From assembly GCA_003996215.1 (NCBI GenBank), contig QJPP01003531.1, forward strand, positions 124,001-188,000: 64,000 nt of DNA, given 5' to 3'. Both the position numbers and the translations under genes were made by a program. The first letter of the stretch is position 1; each line of letters begins with the position of its first letter. Below are positions 11,191 to 21,882 of the stretch, one piece after another. A model generated the notes under the pieces. That model ran no database searches. It worked only from the letters and a program-made list of their open reading frames with translations, and was not told where the DNA came from. The DNA is from Jaltomata sinuosa (lineage: Eukaryota > Streptophyta > Magnoliopsida > Solanales > Solanaceae).

Positions 11191-12543
11191 TGTCCAAAAT
11201 AACTTCTCTGATTAAGGAGGTGGCTACGATCTTCACAAATTAATTTACTCAACAAAAGTCGGGGTCAAATCCACGAGGAACAATATCAAGGCGATTGAGA
11301 CAATAAGGAATTAAAACAACTTACTATAATCTAAAGAATGAAAAGATAAAATATTTTGGAGGGTTTTGTTGAGAAATGCATAGAATGATAAAAAATAATT
11401 AAGATAAGGGATAGGATTGATTAATGACCTTCACAACACAAGTATAACAAGGGAATTTGGGAATGGGACTCAATTCACATCCATACGATTCATTACAATT
11501 CAATTGCCTATTCCTAATCATTCATGGGTCTACCAAAATATGCTTTGGAACCTCAAGTATCTACCAATATCTCTCGATAATCAGTGAATATTTCTTAGCT
11601 AGTTCTCACAAATCTAGCCAAGTGTCAACAAAGATATTTCAATTATGGGCAACACTCGAATTTGCCTATTTCTAGCTCAAATTCGTAAAATATGGTTTAA
11701 AGCCTCAAATTGTTATAATTAACCTTTTTCCAACCTTGATTTACTCTTTCAAGCTAAATCAAAGTAAAAGATACAAGTCCAAGGGTTGATCACTCCTTTT
11801 AGAAATCTATTCAAGCATGAGATTAATTAGAAATTCAAAGACCTAATTCAATAACTAGAAAATATTCAATTAATTGAAAAGCATAAAATAAGAATTCAAA
11901 CCCAAATATTGTATGTTTCCAACATAATATCCAAATCTCAAAATAATAATTACACCTACAATTATGCAATATAAAGCAAGAGTTGAAGAAAGGAAATTAA
12001 GAATTTACAATCCAAAGCTTTGAATATTCACTCTAATGGTGTAGGGTATTAAAGTTGCTCTCCAAGCTTGACAAGATGAGTCTAAGATGTGAAATTTTCC
12101 AAAGATGCTTTCCAAAATGGTTTATATGAGTTTTATGTGAATTGGGGGATCAAAATGTGTGATTTTCCAACTCTGCCATGTAGCTGGCGCATTCTTCTTT
12201 TCCTTTGTGGGAGGTCTGCCGCGTACATAAAAAGTCTAAGTCTGGTTGAACTTCACCTACGTGAGTGGTTCACTGCGTACGTGAGGCTTGATTGCTTCAT
12301 TGACCTTAGCATATGCGGCTGGCCACTGCGTTCGCGAAGGCCAGTTTTACTGCCACTGATTTACTTCTCCAAAAAGCTTCATTTTGACTTTTTTTTACTC
12401 GATTCCTTTCCCGATCACTTCTAAATCACATAAACCTGTAAAATAAATAAAAATTGTGTCAATTGTACTATTTTTCTCAATTAGGCTAGCAAAAGTATAA
12501 GATTAAGATTTAAATAAGTAGGTAAAATACGAATTTATCAACA
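11191..12543 (-). repeat. 5' LTR of the non-autonomous Ty3-like element
   Basis: The LTR is read as TGTTGATAAATTCG to TTTTGGACA on the minus strand (1353 bp), with TG/CA ends. The right end rests on the TGTTGATAAA start; the left end rests on the primer site ten bases further on. A GC-richer stretch at 12175-12345 carries repeated TACGTGAG/CGCGAAGG-like motifs. No second LTR is in the window to compare with, so the right boundary is less certain than the left. Confidence 0.6.
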
Positions 12544-13132
12544 TTATCACTTAGTAACACTTTTTCAACTACGTTTTCTCCTCTAAATACCACACTTCAT
12601 CATTTACAACTTATAATCATCACATGGGACAGAGGGACTAGTAGCAAAAAAATTACAAAAAAAGAATATTCAATATATCTTACGATGAAGATTTTAGAAT
12701 CAAAACAGATTAACTCAGAAATACTGTTCATTCAATTTATTTATTTATAGTGTTAATACATAGAATTGTTTGTAATTTTTATTAATAAAAAAAAGTAAAA
12801 ATGCGCTATTACCAACAGAAAATTAGATGAGCCATATTTTTATCGTGTTAAATTTTTGATCAAAACATGTTGTGCACCTAAATACTATGTAATTTTTGTT
12901 TATTCTTCAAATTATAATTAATGATCTATTGTATGGTTATAATTTAGATTTTAAAACTTAGGCGTAAATAAAGAAATATGATAAAACGAAAATAGGAGAG
13001 GTACCAAAATAATGACTCCTTTCATCCATTTAATGAAATTCAAAAATATGCAAAGTATATGGGAGTTTCGAGTCTTCTAATATTTCTTTCCTTAAAAGAG
13101 ATCTTTTTCTTGATAATTCGGGCTATAGGAAA
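12544..13132. other. AT-rich intergenic DNA
   Basis: Low-complexity A/T-rich sequence with many stops in all frames. I see no gene, repeat unit or terminal motif here. Confidence 0.6.
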
Positions 13133-13233
13133 GGAGGAATGGGGGAGGGAACAATAAGGTAGAGAATCGAACCCTCACCAAGAAGGTAAAATTTCAAATA
13201 GCAAACCAATTGAGCTACTAAGATTTTATCAAG
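13133..13233 (-). mobile_element. tRNA-related SINE-like fragment
   Basis: The minus strand has TAGCTCAATTGGT (13205-13217), which fits the A box of an RNA polymerase III promoter, and GGTTCGATTCTC (13162-13173), which fits the B box. They are 31 bases apart, as in tRNAs. The arms do not fold into a full tRNA by eye, so it is more likely a tRNA-derived SINE head or a tRNA relic than a working tRNA gene. No poly(A) or T-rich tail was identified with confidence. Confidence 0.5.
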
Positions 13234-13350
13234 AATAAAACAAAAATATTAACATCAAATATTTTTTTTAGAAAATATATAATTTTTTTAGATAAAGGTT
13301 AAAAAGAAAAATATAACATATAGAATTAAACAAAGACAATATTAATAGCA

Positions 13351-13629
13351 TGTTCGGCCAAATTTTTAAAATCAGTTTATATTTAAAGCTTTTCTTAAAG
13401 AATTTGTTTTGGTGAGAAATAGTTTATCTTTGACCAATAAATTTTAAAAATACTAGTGAGCAGCAATTCGTGTTTGGCCAAAATTTTCAAACTGCTTCTA
13501 GGCGTACTTTTCTTAAAAGTATATTTCAAAAAAGTATTTTTGGAGAAAAACTACTATTTTTAACTTCTAAAAAATAATTTATGTTACTCCACATAATCAC
13601 TTATTTTCTCCCAAAAGTTTGGCCAAATA
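13351..13629. mobile_element. MITE pair with GTTTGGCCAAA ends
   Basis: 13468-13629 has terminal inverted repeats of about 15 bp: GTTTGGCCAAAATTTT at the left and AAAAGTTTGGCCAAAT at the right. The neighbouring 13351-13467 starts with the same terminus (TGTTCGGCCAAATTTTT) and looks like a truncated second copy. The ends resemble a MITE type common in Solanaceae. There is no coding capacity, so movement would depend on a transposase elsewhere. No clear target duplication was found. Confidence 0.6.
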
Positions 13630-13696
13630 TCCTACTTTTCTAATATAAGCACTCATGGCCTTCCAAAAAGAGAAACTTACATCGATATGCTATATT

Positions 13697-13939
13697 AAAA
13701 AAATATTTACCATCTATAGCAATTGCATTTTTTTTTCACTTAACACTTTTAATACATGCACAATACAGGTTTAATACATATTGCAGATAATAATTTATAA
13801 AACACTTATAATACAAGTTTTATTCATGGATAATACATTTATCACACACTTTAAGCCACTTATAATACATAGTGAAATTTTTTTACCAAACAAGCATAAT
13901 ATATTTTAATACACTTATAATAATGTAGACCATAAAATT
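13697..13939. mobile_element. Left half of a MITE split by the Tat element
   Basis: The left terminus AATATTTACCATCTATAGCAAT is the inverted match of TTGCTATACATGGTAATAAAT at 24633-24653. Between them lies AT-rich sequence with recurring ACTTATAATACA-like units, interrupted by the Tat element. Restoring the two halves gives a MITE of about 350 bp. Confidence 0.6.
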
Positions 13940-14752
13940 TGCGTTGAGAAAATAATAATCGAGACAGGGAAATATCGCAATAATCATACTATTTTAATTT
14001 CAATATATGAGTGTTACAATCTCTATGAATCATCTAATTTTTCTTTTTGAATATAAATTCAAGGGCCTTTGAGCTTGATTTTGAATTTGATCTTGACTTG
14101 TACTTGAATTCAAGGGCTTTTGAACTTGATCTTGAATCTAGTGGTCTTGATCTTAAATCTATGAATTTAGGTGCTTGAATGCTTGAATTTGTAGCTTGTA
14201 GAGAAATCTTCAGCGTTTGATCCACGAGCTCTCTCTTGCTTCTTGTTAGAATTCTGGTGGCTTTTCTGAATTATGGAAGACCCTTATTTATATTTGTAGG
14301 ATGGCGGAATTTTGGTGAGGATAGGCTTCTTTTGGCCAATCAGATTTTAGTGATATGACGATATTTGAATGGTCGGAACATGTTACTTGTACACATGGTG
14401 CATTTTTGGCCTTTGATTTGACTGGGCATGCTGCATCATTTTGATATGTGGCGTGATCCTATTGTCTCCTTTGCTTGACTTAGCATGCCACATCATTTGC
14501 CATGTGGCACCAAAGTAGGTCTCTAGAATAACATGACGTCTGGGACTTAGCAAAGTGGGCTCATTATTTGTAGTCAAAATTAATGTACTTGCCCAGTAAG
14601 AATTAGACTTTAATTAAATTCATATTTGTTGGATTTAATTAATTAATTCAGTTATATTAATCCACCATATATATTTTGATTAATATATCTTGGATTTAAT
14701 ATAATTCAAATTATTTTATAAATTTATATCCAATAAATTTTAGATGATTACA
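13940..14752 (-). repeat. 3' LTR of the Tat element
   Basis: Begins TGTAATCATC and ends CTCAACGCA on the minus strand. It aligns end to end with 23744-24555. It contains several TTGAATTC/CTTGATCTTGAA-like short repeats at 14040-14180. Confidence 0.88.
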
Positions 14753-14768
14753 AATGCTCCCTTCTTCA
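14753..14768 (-). other. Polypurine tract of the Tat element
   Basis: On the minus strand TGAAGAAGGGAGCATT abuts the TGTAATCATC start of the 3' LTR. This is the expected position and composition. Confidence 0.7.
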
Positions 14769-15112
14769 AAACTTGTCATGGTTATCAATTATTCATGACT
14801 AGGTTTGAAGTATCTTAAAATATGAACATGTATCCAAAAATAAAAATCATCATTTTTTGTCATTATGAATATTCTTTCCAGTATCAAAAAAATATTTGGA
14901 ATTATGAGCTACATATGATTTCCAGAGAATGCATATACCATGTGGGCCCCATAGGTTATCTTTCCTTCGTTAACTTTAATATAATTCCCTTTTCCCAATC
15001 CTTCCGCATAATGTTGCCACCAGTAACTTGATGTTCTTCAATTAGGATTAGGACATAATTTACCCGATTATCATTATTTAGGAGTATGCTACCGGCGTAT
15101 CTATTAGGCATC

Positions 15113-15391
15113 TATAAATAGGCCCAACCTCACCATTATGCCAACAACAACCTTCCTCGTCAAATAATTTGTACCTTGATGTCAGAACGTCAGAATCAAA
15201 AATATGTCTTGATCGCGGGAAACCAGACTTCAAGGGATTCATTTTCACCAAAAAACTTGGATCGAGTCTAGCAAAGGTGGTCTAGACTAAATTTTGAGTT
15301 TGACTTTCGAATCTGAAACGTGGATAGGTAACAATCTTTATTTTACTTGTGATTTTTTGGTGTCATCTTTTCTTTTCTTCTTCTTTTGTAG
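15113..15391 (+). promoter_or_regulatory. Possible antisense promoter and intron in the Tat 3' region
   Basis: On the plus strand, antisense to the element, TATAAATA (15113-15120) sits in a context typical of plant TATA boxes. About 210 bases further on, GTGGATAG|GTAACAA (donor at 15328) is followed by a pyrimidine-rich run ending TTTTGTAG (15391), which gives a 64-bp GT-AG intron candidate. A transcript would continue into the tandem repeats at 15410-16240. No long reading frame spans the junction, so any product is probably non-coding. Other Tat elements are known to carry antisense frames in this region. Transcription here is inference. Confidence 0.35.
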
Positions 15392-15409
15392 GAATTCTTG
15401 TTTAAAAGG

Positions 15410-15740
15410 ATGGTCCATGAAGAAGGTTATCTTATGGCACAAAGAGATGGATACTCATCCTCGCCCTAAGAAAGGTAAATTTAAAGGTAGTTTTACAGCG
15501 CAAAAGGATGGATACTCATCCCCTCCCTAAGAAAGGTAAATTTAAAGGTAATCTTATGGTGCAAAGGGATGGGTACTTGTTCCCTCCCTAAGAAAGGTAA
15601 ATCTAAAGATAATCTTATGGTGCAAAGGGATGAATACTCATCCCCGCCATAAGAAAGGTAAATTTAAAGGTAATCCTATGGTGCAAAGGGATGGATACTC
15701 GTCCCCGCCCTAAGAAAGGTAAATTTAAAGGTAATCTTGG
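15410..15740. repeat. 61-bp tandem repeat in the Tat 3' region
   Basis: Four full units (15471-15531, 15532-15592, 15593-15653, 15654-15714) are exactly 61 bases each. A diverged partial copy lies before them and a 26-base partial copy after. Each unit starts AAAGGTAAATTTAAAGGTAA and ends CCGCCCTAAG. Every unit contains AAGGTAAAT, which fits a 5' splice site on the plus strand. Tandem repeats in Tat 3' untranslated regions are a known source of plant satellite DNA. Confidence 0.9.
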
Positions 15741-16240
15741 AAGATTTTCGACTTCAACTTGCAGATTTAGCAGATTTGAAGACTTCAGCTTACAGACTTA
15801 ATAGAATTGAGATCTTCACCTTGCAGGGTTGGTAGATTTTCAACTTCAACCTACAGAGTTAATAGATTTGAGACCTTCACCTCGCAGGCTTGGTAGATTA
15901 TTGACTTCAACCTACAGACTTGGATAATTTGAAAACTTCACCTTGCAGGCTTGATAGATTTTTGACTTCAACTTGTAGACTTATTGAATTTGAGAACTTC
16001 ACCTCGTAGTCTTAGTATATTATCAACTTCAATCTACAGACTTAGAGAATTTGAGACTTTATCTTGCAAACTTGATGAATGTGAAGACTTCAACTCACAA
16101 ACTTGGAGGATTTTGAAGACTTCAACTTTTGTCTTGGCAAATTTGAAATCTTTATCTCATAGACTTGGAGGATTTGAGAACTAGACTTGGTAGATTTTGA
16201 CTTCAACCTTCATGCTTGGTGAATTTGAGAACCTCAAATC
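15741..16240. repeat. About 31-bp tandem repeat array in the Tat 3' region
   Basis: Units such as GACTTCAACCTACAGACTTG followed by GTAGATTTGA recur roughly every 30-32 bases, some fifteen times, with strong divergence. Alternate units share variants (CAACCTACAG against CACCTTGCAG), which suggests a dimeric period near 62. The array directly follows the 61-bp array but shares no obvious sequence with it. Confidence 0.8.
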
Positions 16241-16689
16241 TTGTTGAAGAAGCTCAATTTTCATAGAGGTTTGCCCTCGTCAAGCTATCAATATTTGGCA
16301 AAACTCCAAAGTTTGATAAAAGAGTACTTGTAGACCTGACTTTCATGTGGCAGGTCAAGTGAGAACATGTATTTTTGACACTCATACGACTGAACCTAGA
16401 ATGAAATTCTAAACCCCTACGTACCTCAGTGAAGATGATCAAGTCATAACGTAGTTCTGGTGGAGTGATTGTTTTTTGGGTCCTAACTTTTGCCTAAGCC
16501 ACCTCTTACAAAGTTTTCAACCTAGTGGACCTTTTGTGTCCTAACCTTTGCCTAGGATGCCTCTTGCAAGGTTTCCAACCTAGCGGATAATTTTTTTCAG
16601 GAACCATACACATTTTATACTCTATGATCCAGAAGTGACATGCAGTTTATGCTCGTGCCTTAAGGAGCGTCAACTTGCTTCAAGGGTGG

Positions 16690-17640
16690 TACCTCTTCAA
16701 GAACATGGCGCTAATGGGACCAATTCTCACGCCATCCATATCAACAAGCTTGTAAGTGCCATTTGAATATGATTCTTTTATAACATATGGTTCATCCTAT
16801 TTTGAGGTGAATTTGCCCCCAGACTTATGTGAAGTGATAATGGGTCTCCTGACTGCAAGAACTTGATCTCCAACTTGGAAGCTACTCAAGCGAACCTTTT
16901 TTTAAAGCATATGATAGATGAGCTTGATAAGATTCAAGATTTTGTTAAGCTTCCAACCTCTTCTCATCAAGTGCTTCTAACTCTATAAGATGCAATCGAG
17001 CATTTTCTTCTTCAGTGAGCCCTTCTTGAATAGCAAATCTTAAAGAAGGTATATGAATCTCAAGAGGTAGGACTGCTTCAACCCCAAAAGCAAGTGAGTA
17101 TGGGGTTGCTTGTATCAGTGTGTGATAAATCATCCTATACGTCCATAAGGCTTTTTCCATTCACTCGATCCCATATCTTTTAGACTTGGAGACGACCTTC
17201 TTCAATAAGTTGCATAGAGTCTTATTGAAAACTTCAGCTAGACCATTGGCGGCAGCATGATACATAAAAGATTTATGTTGCTTGAAACCAAAGAGATCAC
17301 AAATCTTTTTCATCAACTTATTATCAAGTGGTTTACCATTGTCCGTTATTATGTAGAAAGGAATGCCAAAATAGTAGATGATATTTACTCACATAAAGTT
17401 TGCAACATTCTCCTTCATTACTTTCTTAAGAACGATAGCTTCAGCCAATTTTGAGAAGAAATCTATTGCGGTCAAGATGTATAAGTGTCCACCAGAAGAC
17501 TTTGGTAGGGGTCCAACAACATCCAATCCCCAAGCATCAAATGACCAAGATGTGATAGTTGGGTGTAGCACTTTGGGAGTCTAATGTATGAAATTTGCAT
17601 GAAACTGGCAAGCCTTGCATCTCCGAACGTAATCCAAGCA
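16690..17640 (-). pseudogene. Integrase of the Tat element
   Basis: The segment 17389-17571 contains FDAWGLDVVGPLPKSSGGHL and YILTAIDFFSKLAEAIVLK, the start of the catalytic core with its first Asp. Further downstream 16945-17160 has MEKALWTYRMIYHT and TPYSLAFGVEAVLPLEI, the conserved C-terminal part after the catalytic Glu. The two share a frame with each other and with 17776-18219, but stops separate them. Asp-Phe replaces the more usual Asp-Tyr in the ATDYFSKW motif, and Trp is lost (KLAEA). Confidence 0.8.
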
Positions 17641-17775
17641 ATCTTTCACCATTGTTGGCTAGTAATATCCCATCCTTTTTATGTGGAAGTGTAGCTTTGG
17701 ACAAGATTGATGTGATCCACATACTCTTGAATGTGCTTCTTGCAAAGCTTGGACTGCTTCTTCCTCCCCTAAACA

Positions 17776-18488
17776 TCACGAGAGTACTCTCTCAAAGGAT
17801 CTTCTATACAATGTATCCTTGTAGTAAAAGAAGTGAGGTGCATGATGACGAATGCCAGTCCTTCTCCTTGGAATTTTTGAAAGTATCCCATAACACAAGT
17901 AGTCAATAACAGGTTGCCACCAATCTTCTTTCATGGCTTCAGAAATAGCAACGAGATGCTCCAGCTCATCTTCTATATATTCATCCTCATTTAGGGGTGG
18001 TACTACCCATTTTTGGCAGATAGTGACTCGTGTCTGATTCAGAAGAGTTAGAGTTGAAGCTAGAGCAGCCAAGGCATCAAATTTTCTATTTTCCTTCCTC
18101 GGTATATGTTGGAATGTCACATCTCCAAGCCATCCTATAAACTTTTGAGCATAACCATGATATGAGTGTAGCTCAGGCTTCTTGACCTTATAGCTTCCCA
18201 AGAGTTGATAGATCACCAACTGAGAGTTTCCAAGACTTGCAATTAGAGTTGCTTCATGTCAACAGCTATTTCGAGTCCCAGTACTAACACTTGATATTTA
18301 ACAACATTGTTGGAGCAACATTGCGTCAAAATAAAGGAGTACGGAAGGACCTCATCTTGTGAAGTGACAAACACCATGCCAGCACCAGCTCCACCTTGAT
18401 ATGCTACACCATTAAAATACATCTTCCATGGATATTGAACTTTAATAACCATTTCATCCTCATCAAGAAGTTCATCAGTAGCTCCCAA
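17776..18488 (-). pseudogene. Second RNase H (archaeal-like type) of the Tat element, catalytic residues changed
   Basis: WKMYFNGVAYQGGAGAGMV starts a second RNase H placed between the RT-linked RNase H and integrase. Family members read YFDGA here, so the first catalytic Asp is Asn (codon at 18411-18413). In SNNVVKYQVL the family Glu (NNVAEYQAL) is Lys (18297-18299). Both changes fit G-to-A transitions. After a frameshift near 18230 the domain continues SQLVIYQLLGSYKVKKPEL to HIPRKENRKFDALAALAS. This extra domain is known from Tat/Ogre elements. Confidence 0.8.
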
Positions 18489-18499
18489 TCATCAAGTAT

Positions 18500-19890
18500 C
18501 GGTGATACGCCAAGAAGTTTGCTAATGTTTGTCCCTTTATAGCTTTCTGAGGGATGTACACGATCTCAAACTGTTAGAACTGAAGATACCACCTTGAAAG
18601 TCGGTCACCGAGGACTGATTTTGACATCACAAACTTGAAGGGATTTGCTCTATATACAAGATGAACAACATGAGCTTTGAAGTAGTGCTTCATCTTTTGG
18701 ATTGAGAAGACAAGCGCCAAACACAACTTTTCAATTGGCTAATACTTCAGCTCATTTGGTGTCATCATTCTACTCAAGTAATAAAGAGAGTTCTCTTTGC
18801 CATTACTATTTTCTCGAGCCAATAGTGCTCCAACTAACCTTTCTTGAGTTGCAATGTAGAGTATCAACGGTTTTCCAGGTATATGAGCCACAAGAACTGG
18901 AGGCTTAATCAAATATGACTTGATACTTTCAAAGGAATTACTAAAAGCTTGGTCTCACTTGAAAGGAGCACCCTTCTTCATAAGATGGCTGAATGGTTGA
19001 CATCTTCCATCTAGATTCGAGATGAACCTCCTCAGGTATGCTAGCTTTCCTTGAAGGCCTTTTAACTCGTGGATATTTTGAGGCTCGAGCATCTTCAAAA
19101 TTACATCTACTTTAGCTTGATCAATCTCAATTCCTACATATCACACAATGAAGCCAAGAAACTTTCCAGAAGTAACTCCAAAGGCACATTTCAACAGATT
19201 CATTCTGAGTTGATATTATCGGAGCAGATCAAACACCATTCTCAGGTCTTTCAAGTGGTTACTCCTCTTTCTTGACTTCACCACTAAATCATCAACATAA
19301 CATTCAACATTTTTGTGGAGCAAGTCATCAAAGATATTTTGCATATCCCTTTGATATGTGGCACTAGGATTCTTCAAACCAAAAGGCATCACCTTGTAGC
19401 AATAAATACCTTTAGGCATACAGAATGCAATGAGTTCTTCATCCTTTGATGCCATATGGATTTTGTTATAATAGGATGAACCATCTATAAAAGACATAAC
19501 CTCATAAGCCGTGGTAGCATCAATCATCAACTCTGGAATGTAGAGTGGAAATTTGTCCTTAGGGCATGCGTGGTTGAGATCCCTGAAGTAAACACAAACT
19601 TGAATTTTGCCATTCTTTTTTCGCACAAGAACAATACTTGAAATCTATGTGGGGTATTTCACTTCATAAATAAAGCCATCTTCAATGAGTTTGTTTACTT
19701 CATTCTCAATCAATGGAACCAAGTCTGGTTTGAAATGTCTTTGGGCCTGCTTAACAGGTCGAGCACCATTCTTGACCTCCAAGTGATGGACTGCTACTTT
19801 TAGATCCAAGCCAAGCACCTCTTTATAACTCCAAGCAAAGAAATCTTTATACTCTTTGAGTATATCCATGTAGGCAATTTCTTCATCCAC
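18500..19890 (-). pseudogene. Reverse transcriptase and first RNase H of the Tat element
   Basis: RT begins in 19645-19890 (YKDFFAWSYKEVLGLD, then RHFKPDLVPLIENEVNKLIE). It continues in the same frame at 19216-19626 with VYFRDLNHACPKDKFPL, then MPFGLKNPSATYQRDM and the catalytic CYVDDLVVKS (YVDD at 19288-19299). Downstream, broken by stops and shifts, FSIQKMKHYFKAHVVHLVY and YRANPFKFVMSKSVLGDRL mark the ordinary RNase H. The RT catalytic box is intact. Confidence 0.88.
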
Positions 19891-19951
19891 TTCCAGAAAG
19901 CACTTAGGTAAGTTAGCCTTGGGTCTTCATCAGTGCCAAGGTTGACTTCCT

Positions 19952-20990
19952 TCAAGGGGTATCTTGTGGTCTTAATCCTTCTTCAAGTTCCAGTGGAGCA
20001 TCTCTACCATCTTCATCCTCTTGAGGATCACCATCATTGATAGATATGTGATGACACAAGGCGATATCCTTCAACTCCTCATCAACCTCCATTTGAGATA
20101 AGGTATCTTGCCTACTCCGGGTAGAAATATGATATGTAGAGCCTTCACTTTCTTTATCTTCCTCATGTTCCTTGGTATGAATCACAGTGTGAGTCCTTGC
20201 TTTTAGTATCTCCTCAAATGAAACCACAAGTTTCATCTGTCATCTCATTCTAGAAGGGATCAAACTTTGAAAATCCTTTTGGGTTGAAGCACGCATTATC
20301 AAGTTTTGATAGTTTCTTTGGTGCTTGTTATTCTTCTTCAATGGACCTAACCGCTCGAACATAGAAGTTCTTGTGGTTGATTTTCCAGGTCGATCAAAGA
20401 CAGAAGGCCTTTTGTTGGAAGCGGTAGACTCATCTTCCACAGTGATGTAGTTGCTACTTGACCTTTTTATGGAGATGCGAATTGGCAGTGGTTTCTTTTA
20501 TCCTAAGACTTCATGTGATTTCTTGGTATTAGCTTCTGATGGGAGTTTCCCTAACTTTGATGGCTCATTGGTATTATATCTAGCCTTTGCAAACAACTTG
20601 TAAGCATTTGGATCTAAACTTTCACTTGTACGTTTTATAGGGAGCATCACATCTTGTAGTGGATTCTGAGACACAAACTCTCCAAGTAGCTTTGAGGATA
20701 AGTTTACTGCATCAATCCATTTAAAGGAAGAGTTAGCCCCATAGCATATTTCCTTGGACGTCGAATGATTGTCCTTCCTCTTTCTTCAACTTTGAAACAT
20801 AGCGGAGTACATAAGTTGCTTTCCTTTTCAAGGACATGATCTTCCCTTTATTCAAAATAGAGTGAGGCTTTTTATCGTCAACTTTGACTTTTCTAATAGC
20901 CACATTGGCTCTTTTGACTACAAGCTTATCACACTTGGTCATTTTGACATCGTCAATCTTTGCCTCCTTCATGATATAACTCTTCAAGAA
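19952..20990 (-). pseudogene. Linker between protease and RT of the Tat polyprotein
   Basis: Short frames contain SVFDRPGKSTTRTSMFERLG and LKKNNKHQRN, a conserved stretch in Tat/Ogre polyproteins between protease and RT. Acidic segments follow (EEDKESEGSTYHISTRSRQD). Function of the linker is unknown. It is interrupted by several stops. Confidence 0.6.
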
Positions 20991-21239
20991 AAACTTTGCA
21001 TCAGCAAAGTATGACTCGACTTCAGTGAATAGCTTATCATCAGCAATTATTTTTCTTTAAATTACACCTTCAAGATACTTCAAACATTAATAGTATGAGG
21101 ATGAGACAATTTTTTTCTCATGTACCCAAGGCCTGCAAAGCAATATATTGTATGAATTCATTGCGTTGATCCCATGTATCCATGTATTGGATTACAAATC
21201 TTCGATATGGATCTCTAACTTGATAGAACCTATGGCCCT

Positions 21240-21644
21240 TTAACCCCTTTGATAGAATCCTTGGATCATAAAATGACTTATAGTAAGTTCTTCAATCGTC
21301 ATACCAAGCTCATGCATTATGCAAATAGGCAGAATGGTGACTCCAGATCCCTCATCTATTAAGATTTTATTTATTCTCTTCTCTAGCATATAATCCACCA
21401 TATACAAAGGATGACTTTGTAGTGTTTCACCAAAAAGATCATCATCTGTAAATGTGACTTTTATATCACATGCATGTACTTTTTGGAAAGGGAATTCAGT
21501 AGGATTTTTGGAAGATGAAGGAGGCGCCATAGACAGACTTTCACTTTTTGCTTCTTCTTTGTCAGTATTGAAACATGATGCATCGATGTTGTCTTGAGCA
21601 GTTTTCATATGGAACAAACTCGGTAAGAATTCCTCCAAAGTCAA
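21240..21644 (-). pseudogene. Aspartic protease of the Tat element
   Basis: The frame contains HPLYMVDYMLEKRINKILID followed by EGSGVTILPICIMHELG. Family members have IDDGSAVNILP at this place, so the catalytic motif D-x-G-S is kept in form (DEGS) while neighbouring residues have changed. It would process the polyprotein. A frameshift separates it from RT. Confidence 0.75.
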
Positions 21645-21882
21645 AGGACATCATGGTTTTTGGTGGTGATGCACCTTTACTTTTGCCTTCTTTGGATGCT
21701 TAACTGATTTTTGCTTTCTTGGTCTCCTAACCATCCTCCTTATAGTTGGTTGCTCAGATGACTTTTTTCGTGGACTTGTCTTGTTGCCTGGTCACCAGAA
21801 GCTAACCTTCATCATCGTCTCTATCGATTTGGGATTTATCATGCTCCAATGGTTCTTCTTTATGCTCTTCCAAGCTGCATAT

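Noticed and set aside
13133..13233. A functional tRNA gene
   Set aside because: A-box and B-box matches are present, but the acceptor and anticodon stems do not pair by eye. A tRNA-derived SINE or relic is more likely.
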